A stretch of 64,000 nucleotides of DNA from Anaeramoeba ignava (lineage: Eukaryota > Metamonada > Anaeramoebidae): NCBI GenBank assembly GCA_028826165.1, contig JAPDFW010000062.1:124001-188000 (forward strand), in the 5' to 3' direction. The notes beneath the pieces were generated by a model. It was not told the DNA's origin. It searched no databases and saw nothing but the letters and a program-made list of their open reading frames with translations. Shown one piece after another: positions 11,772 through 24,400 of the stretch (position 1 is the first letter of the stretch; every line of letters begins with the position of its first letter). A program made the position numbers and the translations under genes.

Positions 11772-12739
11772 TTCAGAAATATATTCAAAAAAATATTCAA
11801 AACCAAATTCAAATTCAAATTCAAAATCAAAATCAAAATCAAAATCAAAATCAAAATCAAAATCAAAATCAAAATCAAATTCAAAATCAAATTCAAATTC
11901 AAAATCAAATTCAAATTCAAAATCAAATTCAAATTCAAAATCAAATTCAGATTCAAAATCAAATTCAAATTCAAAATCAAATTCAAATTCAAAATCAGAT
12001 CCAAAAATAGATTCAAAAATAGATTCAAATTCAAAATCAAATTCAAAAACAGATCCAAAAATAGATTCAAAATCAAATTCAAAAAAAGATTCAAAATCAA
12101 AATCAAAATCAAATTCAAAATCAAATTCAAAAAAAGATTCAAATCAAATTCAAAAAAAGATCCAAAAATAGATTCAAAATCAAATTCAAATTCAAATCCA
12201 AAATTCAGATTCAAAATTAGATTCAAAATAGATTCAAAAATAGATTCAAAATAGATCAAAATCAAAATCAAATTCAAATTCAAAAATCAAATTCAAAAAA
12301 CAAAATCAAATTCAAAAAATTCAAAAAAATCAAAAAGATCCAAAAAAATCAAAAATTCAAAAAGATTTAAAAGATTCAAAATCAAATTCAAAATCAAATT
12401 CAAATTCAAATTCAAAATCAAAATCAAATTCAAAATCAAATTCAAAATCAGATTCAAAATCAGATTCAAAATCAAATTCAAATTCAAAAACAGATCCAAA
12501 ATCAAAATCAAAATCAAAATCAAAATCAGAATTCAAAATCAAAATCAAAATCAAATTCAAAATCAAAATCAAAATCAAAATTCAAAATCAAATTCAAAAT
12601 CAAAATCAAATTCAAAATCAAAATCAAATTCAAAAAAAGATCCAAAATCAAAATCAAAATCAAATTCAAAATCAAATTCAAAATCAAAAAAGATTCAAAA
12701 TCAAAATCTCAAAAAGATTCAAAATCAAAATATTTCCAA
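11772..12739 (+). repeat. Former S/K-rich coding tail of RRM gene 1 (TCAAAA/TCAAAT hexamers)
   Basis: A-rich hexamer tract that reads S-K-N-D-P repeats in shifting frames, with about ten small indels. It matches the tails of gene C and RRM gene 2, but here it is cut off by the stop at 11769-11771. Probably 3' UTR now. Confidence 0.6.
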
Positions 12740-13100
12740 AAAAATTAATATCAAAAAAAAAAGGAAAATAAATAATTAATAAAATTAATAAATAAAATTC
12801 ATTAAATAAAATAATTTGAAATTTGAAATTAAATTTGATTAAATTTGATCAAAATTCATTTTTCATTTTCCAATTTTTTTTAAAAGTAAAAAAAAAATTT
12901 TATTCTTTTATATTGATTTATTTACAAAATTTACAAAAAGAAAATAATAAAATAATAAAATAATTTTATATTTAAAAAATTAATTTCAATTATAAAAATA
13001 AAATTATCCACTTTTTCAAATTCATTTTTTTTATTTTTATTTTTTGGAATAAATTAAATATAAAAAATATAAAAATAGGAACAAAAATAGAAACAACATA
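12740..13100. promoter_or_regulatory. Shared intergenic cassette, copy 2
   Basis: Near-identical to copy 1. Here the 5' leader from the aaaaatag to the ATG is 22 bp, out of frame with the CDS and containing a stop, as expected for a non-coding leader. Confidence 0.6.
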
Positions 13101-15184
13101 ATGAATACACAACAAAGTAATGCAACAGTTTATGTTGGTAATTTACCTTTTAGTATGACTGAAGAAGAAATTGAAACTGAATTTAGTAAAGTTGCTAAAG
13201 TGTAAAAAATTTAATTCAAAAAAAATTTTGTAAATAAAAATAAATTAAAATTATTTTAATCTTTTATTTTTTGTTATTATTATTATTATTCTATTTTAAG
13301 TGTAAATGTTAAAATTGCCCAAAAAAGAGGACGTCCAGCAGGATATGCATTTGTTGAAATGAAAAATATGGAAGAAGCAAAAAAAGTTGTTGATAAATTT
13401 AATAGAACAGAATTTTCAGGAAATATAATTAAAGTTGAATTAGTCAGACCTCAACAAACTCAACAAAATCAACAATATCAACAAAATCAACAAAATCAAC
13501 AAAATCAACAAAATCAACAAAATCAACAAAATCAAAAAAAGGTAAATTGATTTTATTTTTTTTTGGAATAAATTTAATAAATTGAATTAAATTTAATTTG
13601 AAATATAAAAATAGAAACAAAATAAAAATAAAACAATGAATGAAAAAAAAAGTAACCGAATAGTTTATATTAGCAATTTACCTTTAGATATGACTGAAGA
13701 AGAAATTAAAACTGAATTTTCTAAATTTGCTGAAGTGTAAAAAATCTAATTCAAAAAAAAATTTTATAAATGGAAATAAATTAAGATTATTTTAATCTTT
13801 TATTTATTATTATTCCACTTTTAGTGTAAATGTTATACTTGTTCAAAAAAATGGACTTTTATCATTATTTGCATTTGTTGAAATGAAAGATATAGAGGGA
13901 GCAAAAAAAGTTGTTTATGAAGTTAATGGAATTGAAGTTTCAGGAAGAACAATTAGAGTTGAATTAGCCAAAACTCGACATTATCAACAAAATCAACAAA
14001 ATCAACAAAAGGTAAATTGATTTTATTTTTTTTGGAATAAATTAAATAAATTGAATTAAATTTAATTTGAAATATAAAAATAGGAACAAAATAGAAACAA
14101 CATAATGAATACAGAACAAAGTAATCCAACAGTTTATGTTGGCAATTTACCTTTAGATATGACTGAAGAAGAAATTAAAACTGAATTTTCTAAATTTGCT
14201 AAAGTGTAAAGAATTTAATTCAAAAAAAATTTTGTAAATAAAAATAAATTAAGATTATTTTAATATTTTATTTTTTATTATTATTATTCTATTTTAAGTA
14301 TAAATGTTAAAATTGCCCAAAAAAGAGGACGTCCAGCAGGATATGCATTTGTTGAAATGAAAAATATGGAAGAAGCAAAAAAAGTTGTTGATGAATTTGA
14401 TGGAATAGAAGTTTCAGGAAGAACAATTAAAGTTAAATTAGCAAGACCTCAACAAAATCAACAAAATCAACAAAATCAACAATATCAACAATATCAACAA
14501 ATAGTAAGTTAATTTTGATTTTGATTTTTGATTTTAATTTTAAATTTTATTTTTAATTTTAATTTTAATTTTAATTTTAATTTTAAGTCACAAACTTCTC
14601 AATTCCCACAAACAAGAGAAAAGCAAGAATTAATCAGAAGAAGAAGACAATCAAGAACCCCAAAAGAATTCAGCAAAACAAGAATTCATGTTTCAAATAT
14701 TCCATTTAATATGAAAGATGAAGAATTTGAAAAAATATTCCAAAATTTTAAAACAAAAGAATGTAAAATTTCAAGAACAAAAAGTGGAAAAAGTAAAGGA
14801 TTTGGATTTGTTGAATTTGAATCAAATGAAGATCAACAAAAATCTCTTGAATTAAATGATAAAGAATTTGATGAAAGAAAAATTGGTGTTAAAGTTGCAT
14901 TTGAATTACCTCCAAAAGAACTTAGCAAAACAAGAATTCATGTTACAAATCTTTCACTTGATATGAAAGATGAAGAATTTGAAAAAATATTCCAAAATTT
15001 TAAAACAAAAGAATGTAAAATTTCAAGAACAAGAAATGGAAAAAGTAAAGGATTTGGATTTGTTGAATTTGAATCACATGAAGATCAACAAAAATCTCTT
15101 GAATTAAATGATAAAGAATTTAATGGAAGAAAAATTGGTGTTGTTGTTGCATTTGAATTACCTAAAAGCGATGATTCTGATTAA
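13101..15184 (+). CDS. RRM gene 2: five-RRM protein
   Basis: Exons 13101-13201, 13301-13541, 13615-13736, 13825-14011, 14084-14205, 14299-14503, 14588-15184, giving 524 residues with no frame break. Three split RRMs (about residues 1-114, 115-217, 218-326) with short Q/N linkers, then two RRMs in the last exon with RNP1 SKGFGFVEF. The introns inside RRMs are 88-99 bp and nearly identical between units. The introns between units carry the promoter-like sequence ending aaaaatag. Predicted RNA-binding protein. It ends GDD-type SDDSD then TAA, where gene 1 has TAC; the frame continues open beyond. Confidence 0.75.
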
Positions 15185-15376
15185 AATTCTGATTCCGATC
15201 CTGATTCCGATTCAGAAATATATTCAAAAAAAGATTCAAAATCAAAATCAAAATCAAATTCAAAATCAAAATCAAAATCAAATTCAAATTCAAATTCAAA
15301 TTCAAAATCAAAATCAAATTCAAAATCAAAATCAAATTCAAAAAAAGATTTAAAAAGAAATCTAAAAAAAGATTAA
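15185..15376 (+). other. In-frame open extension after the TAA of RRM gene 2
   Basis: After the stop at 15182-15184 the same frame stays open for 63 codons (N-S-D-S-D-P repeats, then S-K-N repeats) and ends in the conserved DLKRNLKKD then TAA at 15374-15376. Gene 1 has TAC where gene 2 has TAA. Either a fresh nonsense mutation or a readthrough tail. Confidence 0.5.
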
Positions 15377-15725
15377 ATAGAAATATTTCCAAATTAATAT
15401 CAAAAAAAAAGGAAAATAAATAATTAATAAATTCATTAAATAAAATAACTTGAAATTTGAAATTAAATTTGAAATTCATTTTTCATTTTTCATTTTTCAA
15501 TTTTTTTTAAAAGTAAAAAAAAAATTTTATTCTTTTATATTGATTTATTTACAAAATTTACAAAAAGAAAATAATAAAATGATAAAATAATTTTATATTT
15601 AAAAAATTAATTTCAATTATAAAAATAAAATTATCCACTTTTTCAAATTCATTTTTTTTATTTTTATTTTGGAATAAATTAAATTTAAAAAATATAAAAA
15701 TAGGAACAAAAATAGAAACAACATA
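15373..15725. promoter_or_regulatory. Shared intergenic cassette, copy 3
   Basis: Same layout as the other copies, about 350 bp. The leader to the ATG is 22 bp and out of frame. Confidence 0.6.
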
Positions 15726-17727
15726 ATGAATACAGAAAAAAGTAATGCAACAGTTTATGTTGGTAATTTACCTTTTAGTATGACTGAAGAAGAAATTGAA
15801 ACTGAATTTGGTAAAGTTGCTAAAGTGTAAAAAATTTAATTCAAAAAAATTTTGTAAATAAAAATAAATTAAAATTATTTTAATCTTTTATTTTTTGTTA
15901 TTATTATTCTATTTTAAGTGTAAATGTTAGAATTGCCCAAAAAAATGGACGTCCAGCAGGATATGCATTTGTTGAAATGAAAAATATGGAAGAAGCAAAA
16001 AAAGTTGTTGATAAACTTAATGGAGCAAAAGTTAATGGAAGAACAATTAAAGTTGAATTAACAAAACCTAAACAACAATATCCACAACAAAGATCTGTTT
16101 TCCAAGATTATAATAGAGGATTTCCTCCACGAATGGTAAATAATTTTTAATTTTGGATTTTAATTTTAATTTTAATTTTAATTTTAATTTTAATTTTAAT
16201 TTTAATTTTGATTTTAATTTTAATTTTAATTTTAATTTTGATTTTGATTTTAATTTTAATTTTTAATTTTGATTTTAATTTTAATTTTAATTTTAATTTT
16301 GATTTTAATTTTAATTTTGATTTTGATTTTAATTTTGATTTTAATTTTTATTTTTATTTTGAATTTGATTTTAATTTTAATTTTAATATTGATTTTGAAT
16401 TTAAATTTAATTTTTAATTTTGGATTTAATTTTGATTTTAATTTTAATTTTGAATTTAATTTTTAATATTGATTTTGATTTTAGCCATCTCCTCAAACAA
16501 GATTTCCACCGACAAGAAAACCCCAACAATTAATCAGAAGAAGAAGACAACCAATAATCCCAAAAGAAGAAAGCACAAACTCAAATTCATGTTTCAAATA
16601 TTCCATTTAATATGGAAGATAAAAAATTTGCAAAAATATTCAAAAAATTTAAAATAAAAGAATACAAAATTGCAAGAACAAGAGATGGAAGAAGTAAAGG
16701 ATTTGGATTTGTTGAATTTGAATCACATGAAGATCAAAAAAAAGCTCTTAAATTAAATGGTAAAGAAATTGATGGAAGAAAAATTGAAGTAAAAATTGCA
16801 CTTGTATCACCTCCAAAAGAAGAAAGCAAAACTCAAATTCATGTTACAAATCTTCCATTTAATATGGAAGATAAAGAATTTGCAAAAATATTCAAAAAAT
16901 TTAAAATAAAAGAATGTAGAATTGCAAGATTGAGAGATGGAAGAAGTAAAGGATTTGGATTTGTTGAATTTGAATCACATGAAGATCAACAAAAATCTCT
17001 TAAATTAAATGGTAAAGAAATTGATGGAAGAAAAATTGGAGTGAAAATTGCTTTTGAATCACATAAAAAAGAATTGAGTAAAACAAGAATTCATGTTTCA
17101 AATATTCCATTTGATATGGAAGATAAAAAATTTGCAAAAATATTCAAAAAATTTAAAACAAAAGAATGTAGAATTGCAAGAACAAGAGATGGAAGAAGTA
17201 AAGGATTTGGATTTGTTGAATTTGAATCAAATGAAGATCAACAAAAAGCTCTTGAATTAAATGATAAAGAATTTGGAGGAAGAAAAATTGAAGTGAAAAT
17301 TGCTTTTGAATCACATAAAAAAAATGAATCAGATTCTGATTCTGATTCAGAAATAGATTCAGAAACAGATTCAGAAATTAATCAAAAATCTGATTCAGAT
17401 TCAGAAACAGATTCAGAAATTAATCAAAAATCTGATTCAGAAATAGATTCAGAAACAGATTCAGAAATTAATCAAAAATCTGATTCAGATTCTGATTCAG
17501 AAATAGATTCAGAAACAGATTCAGAAATTAATCAAAAATCTGATTCAGATTCAGAAACAGATTCAGAAATTAATCAAAAATCTGATTCAGAAACAGATTC
17601 AGAAATAGATTCAAAACCAAAGAAACAACCACATCATCATCATCATCATTCACATCATCATTCACATCATCATTCACATCATCATCACCATCATTCACAA
17701 TCAAAGAAAAATTCAAAAAGAAAATAA
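15726..17727 (+). CDS. RRM gene 3: four-RRM protein with acidic and His-rich tail (one frameshift)
   Basis: Exons 15726-15826, 15919-16135 and 16485-17727. One split RRM (RNP2 VYVGNLPF, RNP1 GYAFVEM), then a 349 bp T-rich hexamer intron, then three RRMs with RNP1 SKGFGFVEF. The C-terminus is an acidic S-D-S-E-I-D repeat interrupted by INQKSD, then a histidine cluster (about 17635-17700) and a basic end. An extra A near 16582 (ACAAAC where gene 4 has ACAAC) breaks the frame just before the first RRM of the last exon; corrected length is 519 residues. The slip is in an A-run, so error or mutation cannot be told apart here. Confidence 0.65.
16136..16484 (+). repeat. T-rich hexamer intron of RRM gene 3
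   Basis: Intron from gtaaataattttt to gattttag, almost wholly TTTTAA/TTTTGA hexamers. The apparent NFNF or ILIL reading frames inside it are shadows. Confidence 0.75.
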
Positions 17728-18226
17728 TTCAGAATTAAAAAGAAAATTTAAGAAAGAAAAACAAAAATGATTCAAAATCATATTTAAATTTAAAATTAAA
17801 ACAAATCCAAATCAAAATTAAATCAAATTAAAAAAACAAAAAACCAAATCAAGATTAAATAGAAATATTTCCAAATTAATATCAAAAAAAAAGGAATTAA
17901 ATAATTAATAAAATTAATAAATAAATTCATTAAATAAAATAATTTGAAATTTGAAATTAAATTTGATTAAATTTGATCAAAATTCATTTTTCATTTTTCA
18001 ATTTTTTTTAAAAGTAAAAAAAAAATTTTATTCTTTTATTTTGATTTATTTATAAAATTTACAAAAAGAAAATAATAAAATAATAAAATAATTTTATATT
18101 TAAAAAATTAATTTCAATTATAAAAATAAAATTATCCACTTTTTCAAATTCATTTTTTTTATTTTTATTTTTTGGAATAAATTAAATAAAAAAAATAAAA
18201 ATAGGAACAAAAATAGAAACAAAATA
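17728..18226. promoter_or_regulatory. 3' flank of RRM gene 3 and shared intergenic cassette, copy 4
   Basis: About 125 bp of A-rich 3' flank, then the cassette from 17853 (aagattaaatag) to the ATG. Leader of 22 bp, out of frame. Confidence 0.55.
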
Positions 18227-20462
18227 ATGAATACACAAAAAATTAATCCAACAGTTTATATTGGTAATTTACCTTTTGATATGACTGAAGAAGAAATTGA
18301 AACTGAATTTGGTAAAGTTGCTGAAGTGTAAAAAATTTAATTCAAAAAAATTTTGTAAATAAAAATAAATTAAAATTATTTTAATCTTTTATTTTTTGTT
18401 ATTATTATTATTCTATTTTAAGTGTAAATGTTAAAATTGCCCAAAAAAGAGGACGTCCAGCAGGATATGCATTTGTTGAAATGAAAAATATGGGAGGAGC
18501 AAAAAGAGTTGTTGATAAACTTGATGGAACTGAAGTTTCAGGAAGAACAATTAGAGTTGAATTAACAAGACCTAAACAACAATCAACAATATCCACAACA
18601 ATATCAACAATATCCACAACAAAGATTTGGTTCTAGAGGATATAATAGAGGATATTTCCCACCAACAGTAAATAATTTTGATTTTGGTTTTAATTTTAAT
18701 TTTGAATTTTGATTTTGATTTTAATTTTGATTTTGATTTTGATTTTGATTTTGAATTTTAATTTTGATTTTGATTTTGATTTTGATTTTGATTTTGATTT
18801 TGAATTTAATTTTGAATTTGATTTTGATTTTGATTTTGATATTGATTTTAATTTTGATTTTGAATTTGGATTTTGATTTTAATTTTGATTTTGATTTTGA
18901 ATTTGATTTTGATTTTGATTTTGATTTTGATTTTAATTTTGAATTTGAATTTTTGAATTTGATTTTGATTTTAATTTTGATTTTAATTTTGAATTTGATT
19001 TTAATTTTGAATTTGATTTTAATTTTGAATTTAATTTTGATTTTAATTTTGATTTTGATTTTAATTTTAATTTTAATATTTTGTAATTAGTCATTTGTTC
19101 CTTATCCAAGATATTCTCAATTTTCATCATTCTCACCGACAAGAAAACCTCAGCATTTTGGGATAAGAAGAAGACAACCAATAAACCCAAAAGAAGAAAG
19201 CACAACTCAAATTCATGTTTCAAATATTCCATTTAATATGAAAGATGAAGAATTTGAAAAAATATTCCAAAATTTTAAAACAAAAGAATGTAAAATTTCA
19301 AGAAAAAAAGATGGAAGAAGTAAAGGATTTGGATTTGTTGAATTTGAATCACATGAAGATCAAAAAAAAGCTCTTAAATTAAATGGTAAAGAATTTAATG
19401 GAAGAAAAATTGAAGTAAAAATTGCACTTGTATCACCTCCAAAAGAAGAAAGCACAACTCAAATTCATGTTTCAAATATTCCATTTAATATGAAAGATGA
19501 AGAATTTGCAAAAATATTCCAAAATTTTAAAACAAAAGAATGTAAAATTTCAAGAAAAAAAGATGGAAGAAGTAAAGGATTTGGATTTGTTGAATTTGAA
19601 TCAAATGAAGATCAACAAAAAGCTCTTGAATTAAATGGTAAAGAATTTAATGGAAGAAAAATTGGAGTTCGTGTTGCATATTTATCAAAACAAAGAAAAT
19701 TCAGTAAAACAAGAATTTATGTTTCAAATCTTCCATTTGATATGAAAGATAAAGGATTTGAAGAAATATTCCAAAATTTCAAAACAAAAGAATGTAAAAT
19801 TGTAAGATATGGAACTGGAAAAAGTAAAGGATTTGGATTTGTTGAATTTGAATCACATGAAGATCAACAAAAATCTCTTGAATTAAATGGTAAAGAATTT
19901 GGAGGAAGAAAAATTGGAGTTCGTGTTGCATATTTACCAAATCAAAGAGAATTCAGTAAAACTCAAATTTATGTTTCAAATCTTCCATTTAATATGAAAG
20001 ATGAAGAATTTGAAAAAATATTCCAAAATTTTAAAACAAAAGAATGTAAAATTGTAAGAAAAGAAATGGAAGAAGTAAAGGATTTGGATTTGTTGAATTT
20101 GAATCAAATGAATATCAACAAAAATCTCTTGAATTAAATGGTAAAGAATTTGGAGGAAGAAAAATTGGAGTTCGTGTTGCATATGTACCAAATCAAAGAG
20201 AACTCAGTAAAACAAGAATTCATGTTTCAAATATTCCATTTGATATGAAAGATGAAGGATTTGAAAAATATTCGAAAGGTTTAAAACAAAAGAATATAAA
20301 ATTGTAAGATTGAGAAATGGAAGAAGTAAAGGATATGGATTTGTTGAATTTGAATCAAATGAAGATCAACAAAAATCTCTTGAATTAAATGATAAAGAAT
20401 TTAATGGAAGACAAATTAGAGTGAAAATTGCTTGTGAATCACATAAAAAAGTTTCAAATTAA
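18227..20462 (+). CDS. RRM gene 4: six-RRM protein with three frame lesions
   Basis: Exons 18227-18327, 18423-18667 and 19091-20462. One split RRM, a 423 bp TTTTGA-rich intron, then five tandem RRMs with RNP2 IHVSNIPF/IYVSNLPF and RNP1 SKGFGFVEF. Frame breaks: near 18576 (two bases missing in a CAATAT repeat), near 20058 (one A short in an A-run, inside the fourth tandem RRM) and near 20270 (one A short, fifth tandem RRM). Without correction, reading stops at 20135-20137. The rest remains recognisable down to VSN and TAA at 20460-20462. Most likely a pseudogene, unless these are sequencing slips. Confidence 0.6.
18668..19090 (+). repeat. T-rich hexamer intron of RRM gene 4
   Basis: Runs from gtaaataattttg to ttgtaattag and is made of TTTTGA and TTTTAA units. 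Its end (attttgtaattag, followed by TCATTTGTTCC) is shared with genes 5 and 6. Confidence 0.75.
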
Positions 20463-20848
20463 AAAAACAAAAAACCAAATCAAGATTAAATAGAAATATT
20501 TCCAAATTAATATCAAAAAAAAAAGGAAAATAAATAATTAATAAAATTAATAAATAAAATTCATTAAATAAAATAATTTGAAATTTGAAATTAAATTTGA
20601 TTTAAATTTGATCAAAATTCATTTTTCATTTTTCAATTTTTTTTAAAAGTAAAATAAAAATTTTATTCTTTTATTTTGATTTATTTACAAAATTTACAAA
20701 AAGAAAATAATAAAATGATAAAATAATTTTATATTTAAAAAATTAATTTCAATTATAAAAATAAAATTATCCACTTTTTCAAATTATTTTTTTTGGAATA
20801 AATTAAATATAAAAAATATAAATAGGAACAAAAATAGAAACAAAAATA
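20463..20848. promoter_or_regulatory. Shared intergenic cassette, copy 5
   Basis: Cassette from 20484 to the ATG. It is shorter in the T-run (aaattattttttttgg) and lacks the TTCATTTTTT element of the other copies. Leader of 23 bp, out of frame. Confidence 0.55.
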
Positions 20849-23200
20849 ATGAATACAGAAAAAGTAATCCAAAAGTTTATATTGGTAATTTACCTTTAGA
20901 TATGACTGAAGAAGAAATCGAAACTGAATTTAGTAAAATTGTTGAAGTGTAAAAAATTTAATTCAAAAAAAATTTTGTAAATAAAAATAAATTAAGATTA
21001 TTTTAATCTTTTATTTTTTGTTATTATTATTATTCTATTTTAAGTGTAAATGTTAGAATTGCCCAAAAATGGACGTCCAGCAGGATTTGCATTTGTTGAA
21101 ATGAAAAATATAGGAGGAGCAAAAAAAGTTGTTGATGAACTTAATGGAATTGAAGTTTCAGGAAGAACAATTAGAGTTGAATTAACCCAATTTGAAGAAA
21201 AAGATTCAAAACAATATCTACAACAATATCCACAACAAAGATTTGCTTTTAGAGATTATAATAGAGGATATTTCCCACCAATGGTAAATAATTTTGATTT
21301 TGATTTTAATTTTGATTTTGAATTTGATTTTGAATTTGATTTTAAATTTTAATTTTGAATTTGATTTTGATTTTGATTTTGATTTCAATTATAAACATAA
21401 AATTATCCACTTTTCCAAATTATTTTTTTTGGAATAAATTAAATTTATAAAAAATATAAAAATAGGAACAAGATAAAAATATAATAACAATGAATACAGA
21501 AAAAAGTAATCCAATAGTTTATATTGGTAATTTACCTTTAGATGTGACTGAAGAAGAAATTGAAACTGAATTTGGTAAATTTGCTGAAGTGTAAAGAATT
21601 TAATTCAAAAAAAATTTTGTAAATAAAAATAAATTAAGATTATTTTAATCTTTTATTTTTTATTATTATTATTATTCTATTTTAAGTGTAAATGTTAGAA
21701 TTGCCCAAAAAAGAGGACGTCCAGCAGGATTTGCATTTGTTGAAATGAAAAATATAGAAGGAGCAAAAAAAGTTGTTGATAAACTTGATGGAACTGAAGT
21801 TTCAGGAAGAACAATTAGAGTTGAATTAGCCCAATTTGAAGAAAAAGATTCAAAACAATATCCACAACAATATCCACAACAAAGATTCGCTTTTAGAGAT
21901 TATAATAGAGGATATTTCCCACCAATGGTAAATAATTTTGATTTTGATTTTAATTTTGATTTTGAATTTGATTTTGAATTTGATTTTGAATTTGATTTTA
22001 AATTTTAATTTTGAATTTGATTTTGATTTTGATTTTGATTTTAAATTTTAAATATTTTGTAATTAGTCATTTGTTCCATATCCAAGATATTCAAGATATT
22101 CTCAATTTTCATCATTCTCACCAACAAGAAAACCCCAACAATTACGTAGAAGAAGAAGACAATCAAGAACCCCAAAAGAAGAAAGCAAAACTCAAATTCA
22201 TGTTTCAAATCTTCCATTTAATATGGAAGATGAAGAATTTGAAAAAATATTCCAAAATTTTAAAACAAAAGAATGTAAAATTGCAAGATTGAGAAATGGA
22301 AAAAGTAAAGGATTTGGATTTGTTGAATTTGAATCAAATGAAGATCAACAAAAAGCTCTTGAATTAAACGAAAAAGAATTTGGAGGAAGAAAAATTGGAG
22401 TTCGTGTTGCATATGTACCAAATCAAAGAGAACTCAGTAAAACAAGAATTCATGTTTCAAATCTTCCATTTAATATGAAAGATGAAGAATTTGAAAAAAT
22501 ATTCCAAAATTTTAAAACAAAAGAATGTAAAATTGCAAGAACAAAAATTGGAAAAAGTAAAGGATTTGGATTTGTTGAATTTGAATCACATGAAGATCAA
22601 CAAAAATCTCTTGAATTAAATAAAAAAGAAATTGATGGAAGAAAAATTGAAGTGAAAATTGCATATGTATCAGCTCCAAAAGAAGAAAGCACAACTCAAA
22701 TTTATGTTTCAAATATTCCATTTGAAATGGAAGATGAAGAATTTGAAAAAATATTCCAAAATTTTAAAACAAAAGAATGTAAAATTGCAAGATTTGGAAG
22801 TGGAAGAAGTAAAGAATTTGGATTTGTTGAATTTGAATCACATGAAGATCAACAAAAAGCTCTTGAATTAAATCATAAAGAATTTGGAGGAAGAAAAATT
22901 GGTGTGAAAATTGCAGATGTACAAAACTTAAAAGAATTCAGCAAAACAAGAATTCATGTTTCAAATATTCCATTTGAAATGGAAGATGAAGAATTTGAAA
23001 AAATATTCCAAAATTTTAAAACAAAAGAATGTAAAATTTCAAGATTTGGAAGTGGAAGAAGTAAAGAATTTGGATTTGTTGAATTTGAATCACATGAAGA
23101 TCAACAAAAAGCTCTTGAATTAAATCATAAAGAGTTTAATGGAAGAAAAATTGGAGTGAAAATTGCATTTGAATTACCTAAAAAAAATGATTCGGATTAG
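20849..23200 (+). CDS. RRM gene 5: six-RRM protein, first unit frameshifted
   Basis: Exons 20849-20948, 21045-21283, 21466-21590, 21687-21927 and 22067-23200. Two split RRMs with Q/Y-P linkers ending in GYFPPM, then four tandem RRMs (last exon intact). The first unit has two lesions: one A short near 20862 (GAAAAAGT for GAAAAAAGT) and two As short near 21066 (CCCAAAAATGG). The second unit is intact. In the third and fourth tandem RRMs, RNP1 reads RSKEFGFVEF with Glu for Gly. Since every unit has an ATG, translation could start at the second unit (21490), giving a five-RRM protein. Ends NDSD and TAG. Confidence 0.62.
21284..21465 (+). repeat. Inter-unit intron of RRM gene 5 carrying promoter-like sequence
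   Basis: The first half is TTTTGA hexamers. From about 21385 it matches the last ~85 bp of the intergenic cassette (aaattatccacttttcc, ggaataaattaaat, aaaaatag). The intron thus looks like a captured former promoter. Confidence 0.6.
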
Positions 23201-24033
23201 AAATCAAACAACAAAATCAAAATTAAAATCAAAATCAAAATCAAAATCAAAATCAAAATTAAAATCAAAATCAAAATCAAAATCAAAATCAAAATCAAAA
23301 TCAAAATCAAAATCAAAATTAAAATTAAAATCAAAATTAAAATCAAAATCAAAATTAAAATCAAAATCAAAATCAAAATCAAAATCAAAATCAAAATCAA
23401 AATCAAAATCAAAATCAAAATCAAAATCAAAATCAAAATTAAAAATCAAAATCAAAATCAAAATCAAAATCAAAATCAAAATCAAAATCAAAAAATCGAG
23501 TCTAAAATCAAAATTAAAAAATCAAAAATCAAAATCAAAATTAAAATTAAAAATTAAAATCAAAATCTAAAATCAAAATCAAAATCAAAATCAATATCAA
23601 AATCAAAATCAAAATCAAAATCAAAATAAAAATTAAAATCAAAATCAAAATCAAAATCAAAATCAAAATCAAATTCAAATTCAAAATCAAAATCAATATC
23701 AAAATCAAAATTAAAATCAAAATTCAAAATTAAAATTAAAATTAAAATCAAAATCAAAATTAAAATCAAAATCAAAATTAAAATTAAAATCAAAATCAAA
23801 TTTAAAATTAAAATCAAAATCAAAATCAAATTCAAATTCAAAATCAAAATTAAAATCAAAAATCAAAATCAAAATCAAAATCAAAATCAAAATCAAAATC
23901 AAAATCAAAATTAAAATCAAAATCAAAATCAAAATCAAATTCAAATTCAAAATCAGATCCAAAAATAGATTCAAAAAAAGATTCAAAATCAAATCCAAAA
24001 AAATATTCAAAAAGAAATCTAAAAAAAGATTAA
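23201..24033 (+). repeat. A-rich hexamer tail downstream of RRM gene 5
   Basis: TCAAAA/TTAAAA hexamers with many frame slips, ending in the conserved KRNLKKD-TAA end at about 24013-24033. Looks like a former coding tail, now 3' UTR. Confidence 0.6.
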
Positions 24034-24400
24034 ATAGAAATATTCCCAAATTAATATCAAAAAAAAAGGAAAATAAATAATTAATTAAATTAATAAATAA
24101 ATTCATTAAATAAAATAATTTGAAATTTGGAATTAAATTTGATTAAATTTGATCAAAATTCATTTTTCATTTTTCATTTTTTTTAAAAGTAAAAAAAAAA
24201 TTTTATTCTTTTATTTTGATTTATTTATAAAATTTACAAAAAGAAAATAATAAAATAATAAAATAATTTTATATTTACAAAATTAATTTTAATTATAAAA
24301 ATAAAATTATCCACTTTTTCAAATTCATTTTTTTTATTTTTATTTTTTGGAATAAATTAAATAAAAAAAAATAAAAAAAGGAACAAAAATAGAAATAAAA
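24026..24400. promoter_or_regulatory. Shared intergenic cassette, copy 6
   Basis: Same order of landmarks as copy 1, with the TTCATTTTTTTT run at about 24325. Leader of 20 bp, out of frame. Confidence 0.6.

Noticed and set aside
16208-16466. Plus-strand ILIL/NFNF ORFs inside introns (also 18764-19090, 25254-25709, 28162-28687, 32044-32550)
   Set aside because: They lie between clear donor and acceptor sites of RRM or Rab genes and read only the T-rich hexamer.
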